In this document: in pieces, positions 1 through 8,223 of the stretch
How positions within the stretch are numbered: the stretch's first letter is position 1
Layout: each line of letters opens with the position of its first letter
Origin: Clostridium frigidicarnis
Lineage (GTDB): Bacteria; Bacillota; Clostridia; Clostridiales; Clostridiaceae
Direction: 5' to 3'
NCBI RefSeq assembly: GCF_900111985.1
Contig: NZ_FOKI01000033.1
Coordinates: 1 to 35,415, forward strand
Length of the DNA stretch: 35,415 nucleotides
Position numbers and translations under genes: made by a program
Notes under the pieces: generated by a model
The model's input: the letters and a program-made list of their open reading frames with translations, nothing else
The model's database searches: none
Told to the model about the DNA's origin: nothing

Positions 1-68
1 TGATATGCTCCCCTTAAAGTAGACAGATTAAAAAATAAAAATCTGTTGCTGGAAAGGGGAGTATTTTT

Positions 69-749
69 TTGTCCGGAAGAACTAAATATACAGCAGAGGA
101 AAAGTACGAAATTTTAATGGATTATGAGAGTGGAACTAGCTCAATACAAGAACTCTGCATTAATTACAGTATTAGTACCTATGCTTTTTATAAGTGGAGA
201 TACAACTACGAGAAGTATGGAGTAGATGGATTGAGAGAGTCAAAAACTTACAAGAAATATTCAAGAGAACTAAAGGAACAAGTTGTTCTTGAATATCTAT
301 CTGGAAAATATTCACAAAGAGAACTTGTGAATAAATATGGATTAACAGATAAATCAGTGTTGAAAAGATGGATAAACAATTATAATAGTCATAGAGAAGT
401 AACGGCAATACCGAAAGGAATGAGAAAATCTATGGCAAAAGGAAGAAGTACGTCTTTTAGAGAAAGAATTGAAATTGTACAGTACTGTATTGATCATAAA
501 AATAACTATCAGCATACTGCTGAGACGCATAATGTTTCTTATCAGCAAGTATATCAATGGGTTAAAAAATATGAATTTGGTGGAGAAAATGCACTTCAGG
601 ATAGACGTGGTAAGAAGAATGAAACTGAGCTTACACCCGAAGAGAAAATAAAACTTGAAATGAAAAGGCTTGAGGCTGAAAATGAAAAATTAAGGGCGGA
701 GAATGCATTCCTAAAAAAATTGGAGGGACTAGAAAGGAGGCGGTATTAA
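69..749 (+). CDS. IS3-family transposase OrfA (helix-turn-helix subunit)
   Basis: This is the DNA-binding OrfA of the IS, 226 aa from a TTG start. Three successive HTH-like modules can be seen (roughly residues 5-50, 60-100 and 125-175), followed by a charged leucine-zipper-like coiled coil (about 190-222). Most IS3 OrfA proteins are near 90-180 aa with one or two HTH modules, so this is a long version. The last codons contain an A7 slippery run, after which a -1 shift would fuse it to the OrfB catalytic domain. The start is uncertain because there is no ATG near the 5' end; TTG at 69 follows the GGGGAG at 56-61. Confidence 0.85.
   Translation: MSGRTKYTAEEKYEILMDYESGTSSIQELCINYSISTYAFYKWRYNYEKYGVDGLRESKTYKKYSRELKEQVVLEYLSGKYSQRELVNKYGLTDKSVLKRWINNYNSHREVTAIPKGMRKSMAKGRSTSFRERIEIVQYCIDHKNNYQHTAETHNVSYQQVYQWVKKYEFGGENALQDRRGKKNETELTPEEKIKLEMKRLEAENEKLRAENAFLKKLEGLERRRY
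713..719 (+). promoter_or_regulatory. Programmed -1 frameshift site (A AAA AAA) between OrfA and OrfB
   Basis: The heptamer A_AAA_AAA is in the zero frame of OrfA (codons CTA AAA AAA TTG). From it the -1 frame stays open without a stop through to the first ATG of OrfB at 788. A GGAGG stretch lies 17-21 nt downstream (736-740) and could serve either as a ribosome-pausing element or as the OrfB ribosome binding site. This is the classical IS3-family arrangement for making the OrfAB transposase. Confidence 0.8.
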
Positions 750-787
750 GCCGTATAAGACAAGAAAATAAGTATATTGCAATTTCA

Positions 788-1627
788 ATGCTCCATGAAA
801 AAGAGAAGTTCTCTGTATCTTTATTATGCGAAATAGCAATGATTCCACGCTCTTCATACTATAAGTGGACAAAGCGTGAAAAAAGCGTTCAAGAGACTGA
901 AAACACGATGTTAACTGCAGAAATTGTTAAAATCTATGATGAAGTAGATGGTATCTATGGTTATCGAAGAATGACTTTGAACTTAAATCATAGGCTAAAT
1001 AAAAACTTTAACCATAAACGCATCTATCGACTTATGAGACTGGCATCGTTACAATCTGTAATTCGCAGAAAGAAGAAACGTTATGTCAAGTCTGCTCCGC
1101 AGCAGGTAGCAGAAAATTTACTAAATCGTACGTTTTCAGCCGATAGGCTGAATCAGAAGTGGCTTACTGATGTTACTGAGTTAAAATACGGTAACTCTCA
1201 GAAGGCCTATTTAAGTGCCATTTTTGATCTATATGACAACTCTATTGTCGCATATGTTCTTGACCATTCTAACAATAATGATCTTGTTTTTAGTAACTTA
1301 GACCTAGCCTTATCGGCTAATCCGGGCGCAAGCCCTATGCTTCATAGCGATCGTGGTTTTCAATATACATCTTATGGTTTTAAGCGTAAGCTAGATGAAG
1401 CTCAAATGACACAAAGTATGTCACGTGTGGGCAAATGTATTGACAATGGACCAATGGAGGCTTTTTGGGGTACTCTTAAATGTGAAAGGTACTATTTGCA
1501 TAAATATCATACATATGAAGAACTGACTAATGCAATCAATGAATATATTATCTTCTATAATACTAAAAGACTTCAAAAAAGATTAAACGGCCTAAGCCCA
1601 TTGGAATTTAGGGCTTTAGCCGCTTAA
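788..1627 (+). CDS. IS3-family transposase OrfB (DDE integrase-type catalytic domain)
   Basis: This is the catalytic subunit, 279 aa if read from its own ATG but probably made as an OrfAB fusion by -1 frameshifting at 713-719. An HTH_21-type segment (YGYRRM at about residue 58) precedes the integrase core. The DDE triad can be placed in WLTDVTE, LHSDRG and GPMEAF, with exactly 35 residues between the second D and the E (D35E). The C-terminal YNTKRLQKRLNGLSP motif is typical of the family. The right terminal repeat follows 19 bp after the stop. No disruption is visible. Confidence 0.92.
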   Translation: MLHEKEKFSVSLLCEIAMIPRSSYYKWTKREKSVQETENTMLTAEIVKIYDEVDGIYGYRRMTLNLNHRLNKNFNHKRIYRLMRLASLQSVIRRKKKRYVKSAPQQVAENLLNRTFSADRLNQKWLTDVTELKYGNSQKAYLSAIFDLYDNSIVAYVLDHSNNNDLVFSNLDLALSANPGASPMLHSDRGFQYTSYGFKRKLDEAQMTQSMSRVGKCIDNGPMEAFWGTLKCERYYLHKYHTYEELTNAINEYIIFYNTKRLQKRLNGLSPLEFRALAA

Positions 1628-1888
1628 GTAGTTTTTATTATTTCCACTGTCTACTTGACAGGGTGCAGTTCACTGATAGTTTGAGGGGATTTTTTATTAT
1701 GCCTGTAGATAATATAATAAGATTTAAGATTGAAAAAGTACTAGCTTTTGTTTAACATTTATATGAAGTAGGATATAATAAAACTAACAAATTAGGTAGT
1801 TTAAAGAGAAGAGAAAAAGTTAAAAAGTTCACAATAGAATAATTGGATTAAAGAATTTTAAATGAAAATTAAAAGTGAGGTGTATTTT

Positions 1889-2275
1889 GTGAAAAAATTA
1901 AAAGACTTACAAATAAAAGTGATAGATAATATAATATCCCTTGCTATATTTGGAAGTTACGGCACTGAATATTGGAGAGAAAATAGTAGTGATATTGATA
2001 TATTAGTTCTAATGAAAAAAAGAAATGATGTAATGGATGAATTTGATTTAGAGGATGAGTTAATACCTATTTTCCAAGAATATTTTAGCTATGATAAAAT
2101 ACATTTAACATTTATGAATATGAGAGATTTTGATACAGTTTTTGCAAGACAGTATTTAGATAGTGAGTATAAGCTTATAATTGATGAATTAAAAGAAATT
2201 GATTTTAGATTATATGTATTTCTTGAAATAACTAATGATAAAGTTAAGTTAGAAATTTTAGAGAATGAAAAATAA
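1889..2275 (+). CDS. MNT-like nucleotidyltransferase domain protein
   Basis: This is a small protein of the minimal nucleotidyltransferase fold. The signature FGSYG...SSDIDILV (GS then DxD) lies near the N-terminus and would bind Mg-NTP; the third carboxylate of the family is not obvious. Such proteins usually act as the antitoxin half of HEPN-MNT pairs, AMPylating a HEPN RNase, but no HEPN gene is next to it here. I prefer the GTG at 1889 because a GTGAGG ribosome binding site sits 8 nt upstream; an in-frame ATG at 1862 would add nine residues. The gene begins about 215 bp from the IS right end, so a former partner could have been lost. Function is inferred from the fold only. Confidence 0.7.
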   Translation: MKKLKDLQIKVIDNIISLAIFGSYGTEYWRENSSDIDILVLMKKRNDVMDEFDLEDELIPIFQEYFSYDKIHLTFMNMRDFDTVFARQYLDSEYKLIIDELKEIDFRLYVFLEITNDKVKLEILENEK

Positions 2276-2328
2276 GTTTTATCTAAAGTGAATTTAATTG
2301 ACTTTAGAGTGTGGGGGGGAAAATAAAA

Positions 2329-3045
2329 ATGAATAAATTATATCAAGCATCTACTTTAAATGCTTTGATCCTAGGAAACTTTCAAGGGGTTACAACTGTA
2401 GGTGAACTTTTAGCTAAAGGAAGTTATGGCATTGGAACCTTTGAAGGGTTAGATGGCGAACTGATTGCATTAGATGGAAAAGTGTATAACGGAAAAGGAA
2501 ATGGAAGTATACAAGAATATGGCAAAGATGAAAAATCTGCTTTTGCTGTAATGTACAACATAAGTGACAATGCAAAAGATTATTCTTTTCAAAATATAAT
2601 TAACTTTGAGCATCTAAAAGAAAATCTTAATAGAGTTATTAATGAGGATTATAAAAATAAAAATGTATTTTATGTATTAAAAGCAGAAGTAACATTAAAT
2701 TCCGTTAAAGTTCGTAGTTTTTATAAGCAGGAAAAACCATATAAAACATTACCTCAATTAGTATCAAGTCAAACAGAATATACATATGAAAATTGTAAAG
2801 GATATTTTGTTGGAGTATGGTGCCCTATATATGTAGAGGGTCTAAATATGCCAGGATGGCACCTTCATTTCTTATCACATGATAAAACTAAGGGGGGTCA
2901 TATGTTAGAAGTAGATATTAAAGAAGCAAAGATTACAATTGAAGATAAAACTGATTTTGAAATGGTGTTACCTACAAATGAAGAATTTAAGTCCATTAAT
3001 TTAAATTCTGATTTAAGAAAAGATACAGAAAAAGTTGAAGGATAA
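2329..3045 (+). CDS. budA: Alpha-acetolactate decarboxylase
   Basis: This enzyme converts 2-acetolactate to acetoin with loss of CO2, diverting carbon from pyruvate or from branched-chain amino acid synthesis. Family hallmarks are GTFEGLDGELIALDG near the N-terminus and WHLHFLSHDKTKGGH near the C-terminus, whose histidines are the zinc ligands; the Glu of the first motif lies in the active site. The protein is about 238 aa, typical for the family (also called AlsD). An in-frame GTG at 2311 exists, but the run of G at 2312-2319 is a ribosome binding site for the ATG at 2329, so I use that start. No acetolactate synthase or alsR-type regulator is adjacent; the gene appears monocistronic. Confidence 0.93.
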   Translation: MNKLYQASTLNALILGNFQGVTTVGELLAKGSYGIGTFEGLDGELIALDGKVYNGKGNGSIQEYGKDEKSAFAVMYNISDNAKDYSFQNIINFEHLKENLNRVINEDYKNKNVFYVLKAEVTLNSVKVRSFYKQEKPYKTLPQLVSSQTEYTYENCKGYFVGVWCPIYVEGLNMPGWHLHFLSHDKTKGGHMLEVDIKEAKITIEDKTDFEMVLPTNEEFKSINLNSDLRKDTEKVEG

Positions 3046-3177
3046 CTTTGTAAGAATTTTAGATAGCTAATCACCAAGTAGTGTTTTATTTGTTGTGATA
3101 TTCAGTTTAAAGGTATATAGTTATTTAAGGCATATGTAGTTATGCTATATTTATAAGCAAAGAAAGAGGAAACTAAC

Positions 3178-3372
3178 ATGGATGGAACTAAACGAGAAAA
3201 TATAAAGCCTGGTACAAAAGTCATGGTTGTTCAAAAACAAGATCAGCGTTCAGGAAAATTAACAGAAGGTGTTGTTAAAAGGATTCTTACAAACTCACAT
3301 ATTCACCCACGTGGCATTAAAGTTATGCTTGAGAGTGGAATAGTCGGTAGAGTTCAGCAAGTATTGAATTAA
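3178..3372 (+). CDS. ywbE: YwbE family protein (DUF2196)
   Basis: This is a small basic protein of 64 aa matching the YwbE family along its full length: MDGTKRENIKPG, QDQRSGKLTEGVVKRILTN, HPRGIKVMLESG and GRVQ. The family is a conserved, KOW/SH3-like small domain in Firmicutes with no established role. The ribosome binding site GAAAGAGG precedes the ATG and a strong terminator follows within 25 bp, so it is probably a single-gene transcript. Confidence 0.88.
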   Translation: MDGTKRENIKPGTKVMVVQKQDQRSGKLTEGVVKRILTNSHIHPRGIKVMLESGIVGRVQQVLN

Positions 3373-3393
3373 ATATTTAAGTAAACATCGGAC

Positions 3394-3431
3394 AAAAAGC
3401 ATTCAATCTTATGTAGGTTGAGTGCTTTTTT
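3394..3431 (+). terminator. Rho-independent terminator after ywbE
   Basis: The stem AAGCATTCAA (3397-3406) pairs with TTGAGTGCTT (3418-3427, one G-T pair) and is followed by a T tract. Confidence 0.85.
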
Positions 3432-3613
3432 GCAATTAAAATTGGAAAGTATAATAATGAGAATAAGCATAGATCTCTTTAAAATATTATAAATTATACT
3501 TTTATTTTTTTGATTTAAGTTGTAAAATAGTATTAAGTCAATAATAAAAAATATTAAAAGATATTAATTATCGAGAATGCTGAATTTAAATATAAAATTA
3601 AGAGGGTGAGATT

Positions 3614-5074
3614 ATGTATGATGTAAGTATTATAGGTGCAGGAGTAGTTGGAACAGCTATTGCTAGAGAGTTATCAAAATATAATTTAAATGTATGTCTT
3701 ATAGAAAAAGAGGAAGATGTTGCAACAGGAGCCTCAAAGGCAAATAGTGGTATTGTTCATGGTGGATATGTAGCTAAATATGGAACTTTAAAAGGTGAAT
3801 TGTGTATAAAAGGAAACAGTATGTACGGTGAGCTTGAAAAAGAGCTTAACTTTGGATATAGAAATCCAGGTGCATTAGTAATAGGTTTCAATGAAGAAGA
3901 TGAAAAGAGAATAAAAGGATTATATGAAAACGGTATAAAGGTAGGGTGTAATGATTTAGAGATAATATATGGGGATAAAATAAAGGAATTAGAACCTCAT
4001 ATAAACAAAGATGTTACTGTTGCATTACATGCTAGAAGTGTTGGAGTAGCTTCTCCTTATGAGATGACTATAGCACTTGCTGAAAATGCAATAGAAAATG
4101 GAGTAGATTTAAAATTAGAAACAAAGGTATTAGGCATAGAGAAAAAACAGAGTACCTTTGAAATAAATACTAATAATGGACAAATAGAGAGTAAGTATAT
4201 TATAAATGCTGCTGGACTATATAGTGATAAAATAGCTAGTATGGTGGGAATAAACGATTTCAAGATATTACCAAGAAGGGGACAGTATGTACTTTCTACA
4301 AAAGATCAAGGTTATCTTGTAAATAGAGTTATATTCCAAGTTCCTACAGAAAAAGGTAAGGGTATATTAGTTACTACTACTTATCACGGCAATTTTATGA
4401 TAGGGCCTGATGCTGAAGACATAGATAATAAAGAAAATATAGGAACAGACATAGAAAGTATTGGATATATAATAGAAACAGCTAGAAAATCCATACAAGA
4501 TTTTGATGTAAGAAAATCTTTAACTACTTTTGCAGGAGTAAGAGCAGTTAGTAATACAGGAGATTTTGTAATAGGAGAAAGTAAGGTTAAGGGATTTATA
4601 AATGCAGCAGGTATAGATTCTCCGGGACTTACATCTTCTCCAGCTATAGCTGAAAGAATAGTTGAGATTATTAAAGAATCTGGATTAGAGTTAATTAAAA
4701 ATGAAAAATTTAATCCTTATAGAAAACCTATAATTATTAAAAAGGATAAGTCTTTTAGTGGAAAGATAGATGACGAAGATCCAAAGAAAAACATAATATG
4801 TAGATGTGAAAGTGTAACAGAAGCAGAAATAATAGATGCAATGCACAGAGGAATTCCAATAAAATCTACAGATGCTATAAAAAGACGTACAAGGGCAGGA
4901 ATGGGGTTTTGTCAGGGTAATTTCTGTAGACCAAGAATAAAAGCTATAATATCAAGAGAGATGAATATTCCTGTAGAAGAGATTACTGTAAGGGGTAAAG
5001 CTGCAGGAGAACCTCCTGAAAGAGTAAATATTAATCTTATTAGAAAATGCAATAAGGCACATGAGAGAAAATAA
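3614..5074 (+). CDS. GlpA-like FAD-dependent oxidoreductase with C-terminal BFD-type [2Fe-2S] domain
   Basis: This 486-aa flavoprotein belongs to the DAO/GlpA group (anaerobic glycerol-3-phosphate dehydrogenase and L-2-hydroxyglutarate dehydrogenase-like enzymes). The N-terminus carries the dinucleotide-binding GAGVVGTAIAREL and IEKEEDVATGASKANSGIVHGG, typical of FAD binding. Residues from about 395 form a BFD-like iron-sulphur domain with CRCES and FCQGNFC, giving four cysteines (C-x-C...C-x4-C). In clostridia such proteins usually sit in an operon with a second flavoprotein and a DUF1667 protein; here it stands alone. The start is supported by AGAGGGTGAG upstream of the ATG. The substrate cannot be told from sequence; glycerol-3-phosphate is the best guess. 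Confidence 0.85.
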   Translation: MYDVSIIGAGVVGTAIARELSKYNLNVCLIEKEEDVATGASKANSGIVHGGYVAKYGTLKGELCIKGNSMYGELEKELNFGYRNPGALVIGFNEEDEKRIKGLYENGIKVGCNDLEIIYGDKIKELEPHINKDVTVALHARSVGVASPYEMTIALAENAIENGVDLKLETKVLGIEKKQSTFEINTNNGQIESKYIINAAGLYSDKIASMVGINDFKILPRRGQYVLSTKDQGYLVNRVIFQVPTEKGKGILVTTTYHGNFMIGPDAEDIDNKENIGTDIESIGYIIETARKSIQDFDVRKSLTTFAGVRAVSNTGDFVIGESKVKGFINAAGIDSPGLTSSPAIAERIVEIIKESGLELIKNEKFNPYRKPIIIKKDKSFSGKIDDEDPKKNIICRCESVTEAEIIDAMHRGIPIKSTDAIKRRTRAGMGFCQGNFCRPRIKAIISREMNIPVEEITVRGKAAGEPPERVNINLIRKCNKAHERK

Positions 5075-5267
5075 CATGAAAACTTTTTAAATATATGGAT
5101 CAATTATGGATGGAAGTGAAACTTAGAATCTAACTTACGAAAATGTAATATTTATTATATAAAAATGTAAGACAATTAAATGTATTTAATCTTAAAAACT
5201 CCTTATACTTAGATTAACAAGTAAAAGCAATATATAAGTTTTAATATTTAACTAGGGAGGAATAAAG

Positions 5268-5627
5268 ATGAAGAAATATTTGTCAGCAGTATTACTTATT
5301 TTCACTTTTTCAGTTGTGTTAGCAGGATGTGCAGGAAAAGAGGTATATGATAATCTCTATAATAACTTAAATACATCTAAGTGTTATGTACAAATATCAG
5401 ATTCAACTGAAAATAAGAAAGATGGGGAAACTTTTTATGACTATAATTTAACTGGATATGATAAAAAGGGTAATGCTAAAGAGATTAAATTAAGTGAGCG
5501 TAAAAAATTACGTAAAGATGCTTATTTATGTGTCAAATTAAAAAATGATGGTGAAGCAATGAGCTGGGAAGAAGTGAAGCAAGAAGATTTACCTGAAAAA
5601 GTAAAAGAAAAGTTTGAGATAAAGTAA
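5268..5627 (+). CDS. YxeA family (DUF1093) lipoprotein
   Basis: This is a 119-aa secreted lipoprotein. A signal peptide with a hydrophobic core (about residues 5-18) ends in the lipobox VLAGC, so the mature protein would be anchored at Cys21. The remainder fits the YxeA family: CYVQI, FYDYNLTGYDKKG, LRKDAYL and SWEEV. The family is small, found in Firmicutes, and has no firm function. GGGAGG precedes the ATG and a terminator follows. A degraded second copy of its 5' end and tail lies at about 12413-12520. Confidence 0.85.
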   Translation: MKKYLSAVLLIFTFSVVLAGCAGKEVYDNLYNNLNTSKCYVQISDSTENKKDGETFYDYNLTGYDKKGNAKEIKLSERKKLRKDAYLCVKLKNDGEAMSWEEVKQEDLPEKVKEKFEIK

Positions 5628-5698
5628 TAAAATAGAAAATGAAAGTAATTTTATGATTATTAAATAGCATTAATTATAATTTAGTGTGAATTTTACAT

Positions 5699-5731
5699 AA
5701 TAAGAGCACTCGTTTAACGGGTGCTCTTATT
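5699..5731 (+). terminator. Rho-independent terminator after the yxeA-like gene
   Basis: AATAAGAGCACTCG pairs with CGGGTGCTCTTATT around a five-base loop (one G-T pair). The T-rich 3' arm makes it a good terminator. Confidence 0.85.
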
Positions 5732-6302
5732 ATGCGTCAAGGAGGGACATCTAAAAAGCTAATATATTAAGATTCGTATTTTTGTCTAAGAAAATATTAT
5801 TTCTAAAATTGAATCCTATTTAAATTCTTTGATGTTTTTAGAAAAAGTATGTAAATATGGAGAAACTAAAAGCTCATATAGTATAAAGAGTATAGCAGTT
5901 TAATCGAATATATTAATATGAGTTTTTTTGAAGTTACATATATAGTGTTTTGGAAAATCTCACAATAAGTTATTTCAAGCGTTTTGCAAAAAAAGGTGAG
6001 TGATATACAAAAAGATGTTTTGTATATTTTTGTAAGGATAGAGAGTGGTAAAAGAAGTATTATCATTAACTAAATTCAAAATTACAAAGGGTTATAAATT
6101 ACAAAGATATAAGTAATATGATAAATGAATGTGTATGCGGAGGTTGGTAAGTAGTCGATAAGATGTTTCTGTAATTTGTTCGAATATAACATAAAAGTGT
6201 AAAAACCATGTGCTAAATTGAAGGGAATGGAATGCTATTTTAAATTTAGTTTTCTATATTTTCAATAATAAAAAAGATACAAAAGATCGGGGAGGATAAA
6301 AA
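5732..6302. other. Gene-free stretch upstream of motA
   Basis: About 570 bp with no credible gene on either strand; all frames carry frequent stops. It holds a perfect 10-bp inverted repeat (ATATACAAAA / TTTTGTATAT at 6003-6027, followed by T4), which could be a weak terminator. A GTCGATAA at 6154-6161 resembles a flagellar sigma -10 but lacks a TAAA at the right distance. The motA ribosome binding site GGGGAGG is at 6290-6296. Confidence 0.5.
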
Positions 6303-7088
6303 ATGGATATTTTTCTAGTCATAGGTGTTATAACGGGGCTTTTAGCAGTTGTCATAGGGATGATGGTAAAGGGGGCAAATGTTGCAGTATTATTGAATCC
6401 TGCTGCAGCCATTATAATTCTTATAGGAACTACGGCAGCAGTAATGAATTCTTTCCCAAAGAATGAATTTCTTAAGATACCTAAAATTTTGGGAGCGCTT
6501 TTTAAAGAAAAGCAAAAAGAAGATAAAGGGTCTATTATAATGCAAATTGTAGAAATGTCAAAAACATCTAGAAAGAATGGCTTATTGTCACTTGAAAAGG
6601 CCATAGAAAGTATACCAAACAAATTCATGAAAAAAGGTCTGGGAATGGTAGTTGACGGTACAGAACCAGATACTATAAGAGAAATCCTAGAGATAGAAAT
6701 TGATGGTATGGAAGAAAGACACCGTCTTGGTGCTATGATTTTTACAACTGCAGGGGGCGCTGCACCAACCCTTGGAGTTTTAGGAGCGGTTGTTGGGCTG
6801 ATTGGTGCACTTGGAAATTTAAATGATATTGAAAAACTTGGGCATATGATAGCTGGAGCATTCGTAGCAACTCTTTATGGTATTTTCTTTGGATATGTAG
6901 TATGCCATCCTTTTGCATCTAGACTTAAAAGAAAATCTCATCAAGAAATAGGTTCTATGTATCTTATACTTGAAGGTATTTTAGCTATTCAAGCAGGGGC
7001 GAACCCAAAGAGTATTCAAGAAAAACTTATAGGTATGCTAGAACCAGATGAAAGAATAACAATAGAGGCAGAAACTGCTGAAAGATAA
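6303..7088 (+). CDS. motA: Flagellar motor stator protein MotA
   Basis: This is the 261-aa inner-membrane stator subunit of the flagellar motor. Four membrane segments are apparent: residues about 3-20, 30-50, 145-170 and 180-200. The cytoplasmic loop contains MEERHRLGA, and the third segment carries the conserved TAGGAAPTLGVLGAVVGLI. Together with MotB it forms the proton channel that drives rotation. GGGGAGG six bases upstream supports the ATG. motB starts 17 bp downstream, so they form an operon. No other flagellar gene is present in the window. Confidence 0.96.
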   Translation: MDIFLVIGVITGLLAVVIGMMVKGANVAVLLNPAAAIIILIGTTAAVMNSFPKNEFLKIPKILGALFKEKQKEDKGSIIMQIVEMSKTSRKNGLLSLEKAIESIPNKFMKKGLGMVVDGTEPDTIREILEIEIDGMEERHRLGAMIFTTAGGAAPTLGVLGAVVGLIGALGNLNDIEKLGHMIAGAFVATLYGIFFGYVVCHPFASRLKRKSHQEIGSMYLILEGILAIQAGANPKSIQEKLIGMLEPDERITIEAETAER

Positions 7089-7105
7089 CTTAAAGGAGAA
7101 TAAGA

Positions 7106-7846
7106 ATGAAGAAGAAAAAAGAACATCATGAAGAGCATGTTGATGAAACATGGCTTATTCCTTATGCAGATATGCTTACACTTCTCTTAGCACTCTTTAT
7201 TGTTATGTTTGCCATGAGTAAGGTAGATACAGAAAAAATGGCAAGAGCAAGTCAGGAGTTTAATTCTATTTTTATGGGAGGAAGTACTGTGCTAGAAAGA
7301 GGCGGAAGTGGAAGTGCTTCAGTAGATAATGCTGGTGTTTCACTTACTCCTAGTAATAGTGCAATTGAAGATGAAAAGATGAATGAAATTAAGGCAAAGT
7401 TGGACAAGGAAATTGAAAATAACGGATATGCTGACAAGGTTAAAGTAGGACTTGATGATAACGGTCTAGAAATTGACATACAAGATGTGGTGCTGTTCAA
7501 TTCAGGTGATGCAGAGGTATTAAAACAGGTATCACCATTATTAACGCAAATTTCTAAAATGCTTAATGGATTAGATAATAATGTTAAGGTTACAGGACAT
7601 ACAGATAATCAGCCTATTAGTAACTCAAAATTCCGTTCTAACTGGGATTTAAGTGCAATCCGTGCTATAAATGTAATGAATTTTCTCAGTAATGCAGGTG
7701 GAATTCCAGCAAATAAGTTATCAATCCAAGCTTATGGAGAGTATATGCCTAAATTTGATAATGTTACAGAGGAAGGTAGAGCAAAAAATAGAAGAGTGGA
7801 AATTTCTATAGTTCGTAAGTATCCATCACCACAAGATGCAAAATAG
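7106..7846 (+). CDS. motB: Flagellar motor stator protein MotB
   Basis: This is the 246-aa partner of MotA. After a lysine-rich cytoplasmic N-terminus, the single membrane helix (about 17-37) contains IPYADMLTLLLALF, with Asp22 as the proton-carrying residue. A linker precedes the C-terminal OmpA-like peptidoglycan-binding domain (about 115-240; VTGHTDNQPI, NWDLSAIRA, GRAKNRRVEI). The charge-carrying Asp suits either proton- or sodium-type stators, and I cannot tell which from sequence. AAGGAGA lies just upstream of the ATG, immediately after motA. Confidence 0.96.
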   Translation: MKKKKEHHEEHVDETWLIPYADMLTLLLALFIVMFAMSKVDTEKMARASQEFNSIFMGGSTVLERGGSGSASVDNAGVSLTPSNSAIEDEKMNEIKAKLDKEIENNGYADKVKVGLDDNGLEIDIQDVVLFNSGDAEVLKQVSPLLTQISKMLNGLDNNVKVTGHTDNQPISNSKFRSNWDLSAIRAINVMNFLSNAGGIPANKLSIQAYGEYMPKFDNVTEEGRAKNRRVEISIVRKYPSPQDAK

Positions 7847-8223
7847 AACTAATCTTTATTCAGGTCATAGCTATTAAATAAATTAATAATGTTGAAAGCA
7901 AAAATTAGTAAGGGCATACTTCTATGGCTTATTTAATTAATATAGACAATTTATAAAGATGATAAACTACCAATTATAGAGGAGTTTTTAAATTAGCTTA
8001 TTTTATAGTAAGCTAATTTTTTTGTTTAAGGAAATAAAAGTGTTTATGTAAAAATTAATCTACTTAAGTTTTTCATGCAATTGTTTTGTGACTTACATAG
8101 ATTTGTATAGTACTAATTATAATTTAATATAGTTTCTATAATCATATTCTCCTTAATGTTAAATATATTTATTAATGAGGTGGAAAACACATAAAGTAAA
8201 TTTATTGAAGGGGGTAATGTTAT
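7847..8223. other. Intergenic region between motB and the cstA-like gene
   Basis: No gene is seen. It holds the terminator at 7991-8023 and then about 200 bp of AT-rich leader before the GGGGGT ribosome binding site of the transporter gene. Confidence 0.5.
7991..8023 (+). terminator. Rho-independent terminator after motAB
   Basis: AATTAGCTTA pairs perfectly with TAAGCTAATT (8009-8018), followed by a run of T. Confidence 0.85.

Larger units (their letters stand above)
1..1672 (+). mobile_element. IS3-family (IS150-like) insertion sequence, complete
   Basis: This is an IS3-family element of about 1.67 kb with two overlapping-frame genes. The left end (TGATATGCTCCCC...AAGTAGACAG) is matched by the reverse complement of the right end at 1647-1672 (TGAACTGCACCC...AAGTAGACAG), giving imperfect terminal inverted repeats of about 26 bp. 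The window starts exactly on the left terminus, so the target duplication there cannot be seen; the right flank begins CTG. OrfA and OrfB are in 0 and -1 frames with a slippery A7 run between them, as expected for the family. All catalytic residues are present and no stop interrupts either gene, so the element looks intact and possibly active. It differs from the IS at the other end of the window. Confidence 0.9.

Noticed and set aside
1700-1840. Small protein gene between the IS and the nucleotidyltransferase
   Set aside because: The frame starting MPVDNIIRF stops after 18 codons and the continuation has no recognisable similarity.
6003-6031. Terminator in the motA upstream region
   Set aside because: The 10-bp inverted repeat is AT-only and no gene precedes it, so it is mentioned only as part of the intergenic entry.
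6120-6165. Flagellar sigma (SigD) promoter for motA at GTCGATAA
   Set aside because: No TAAA-type -35 box at about 15 bp upstream; only the -10-like half is present.
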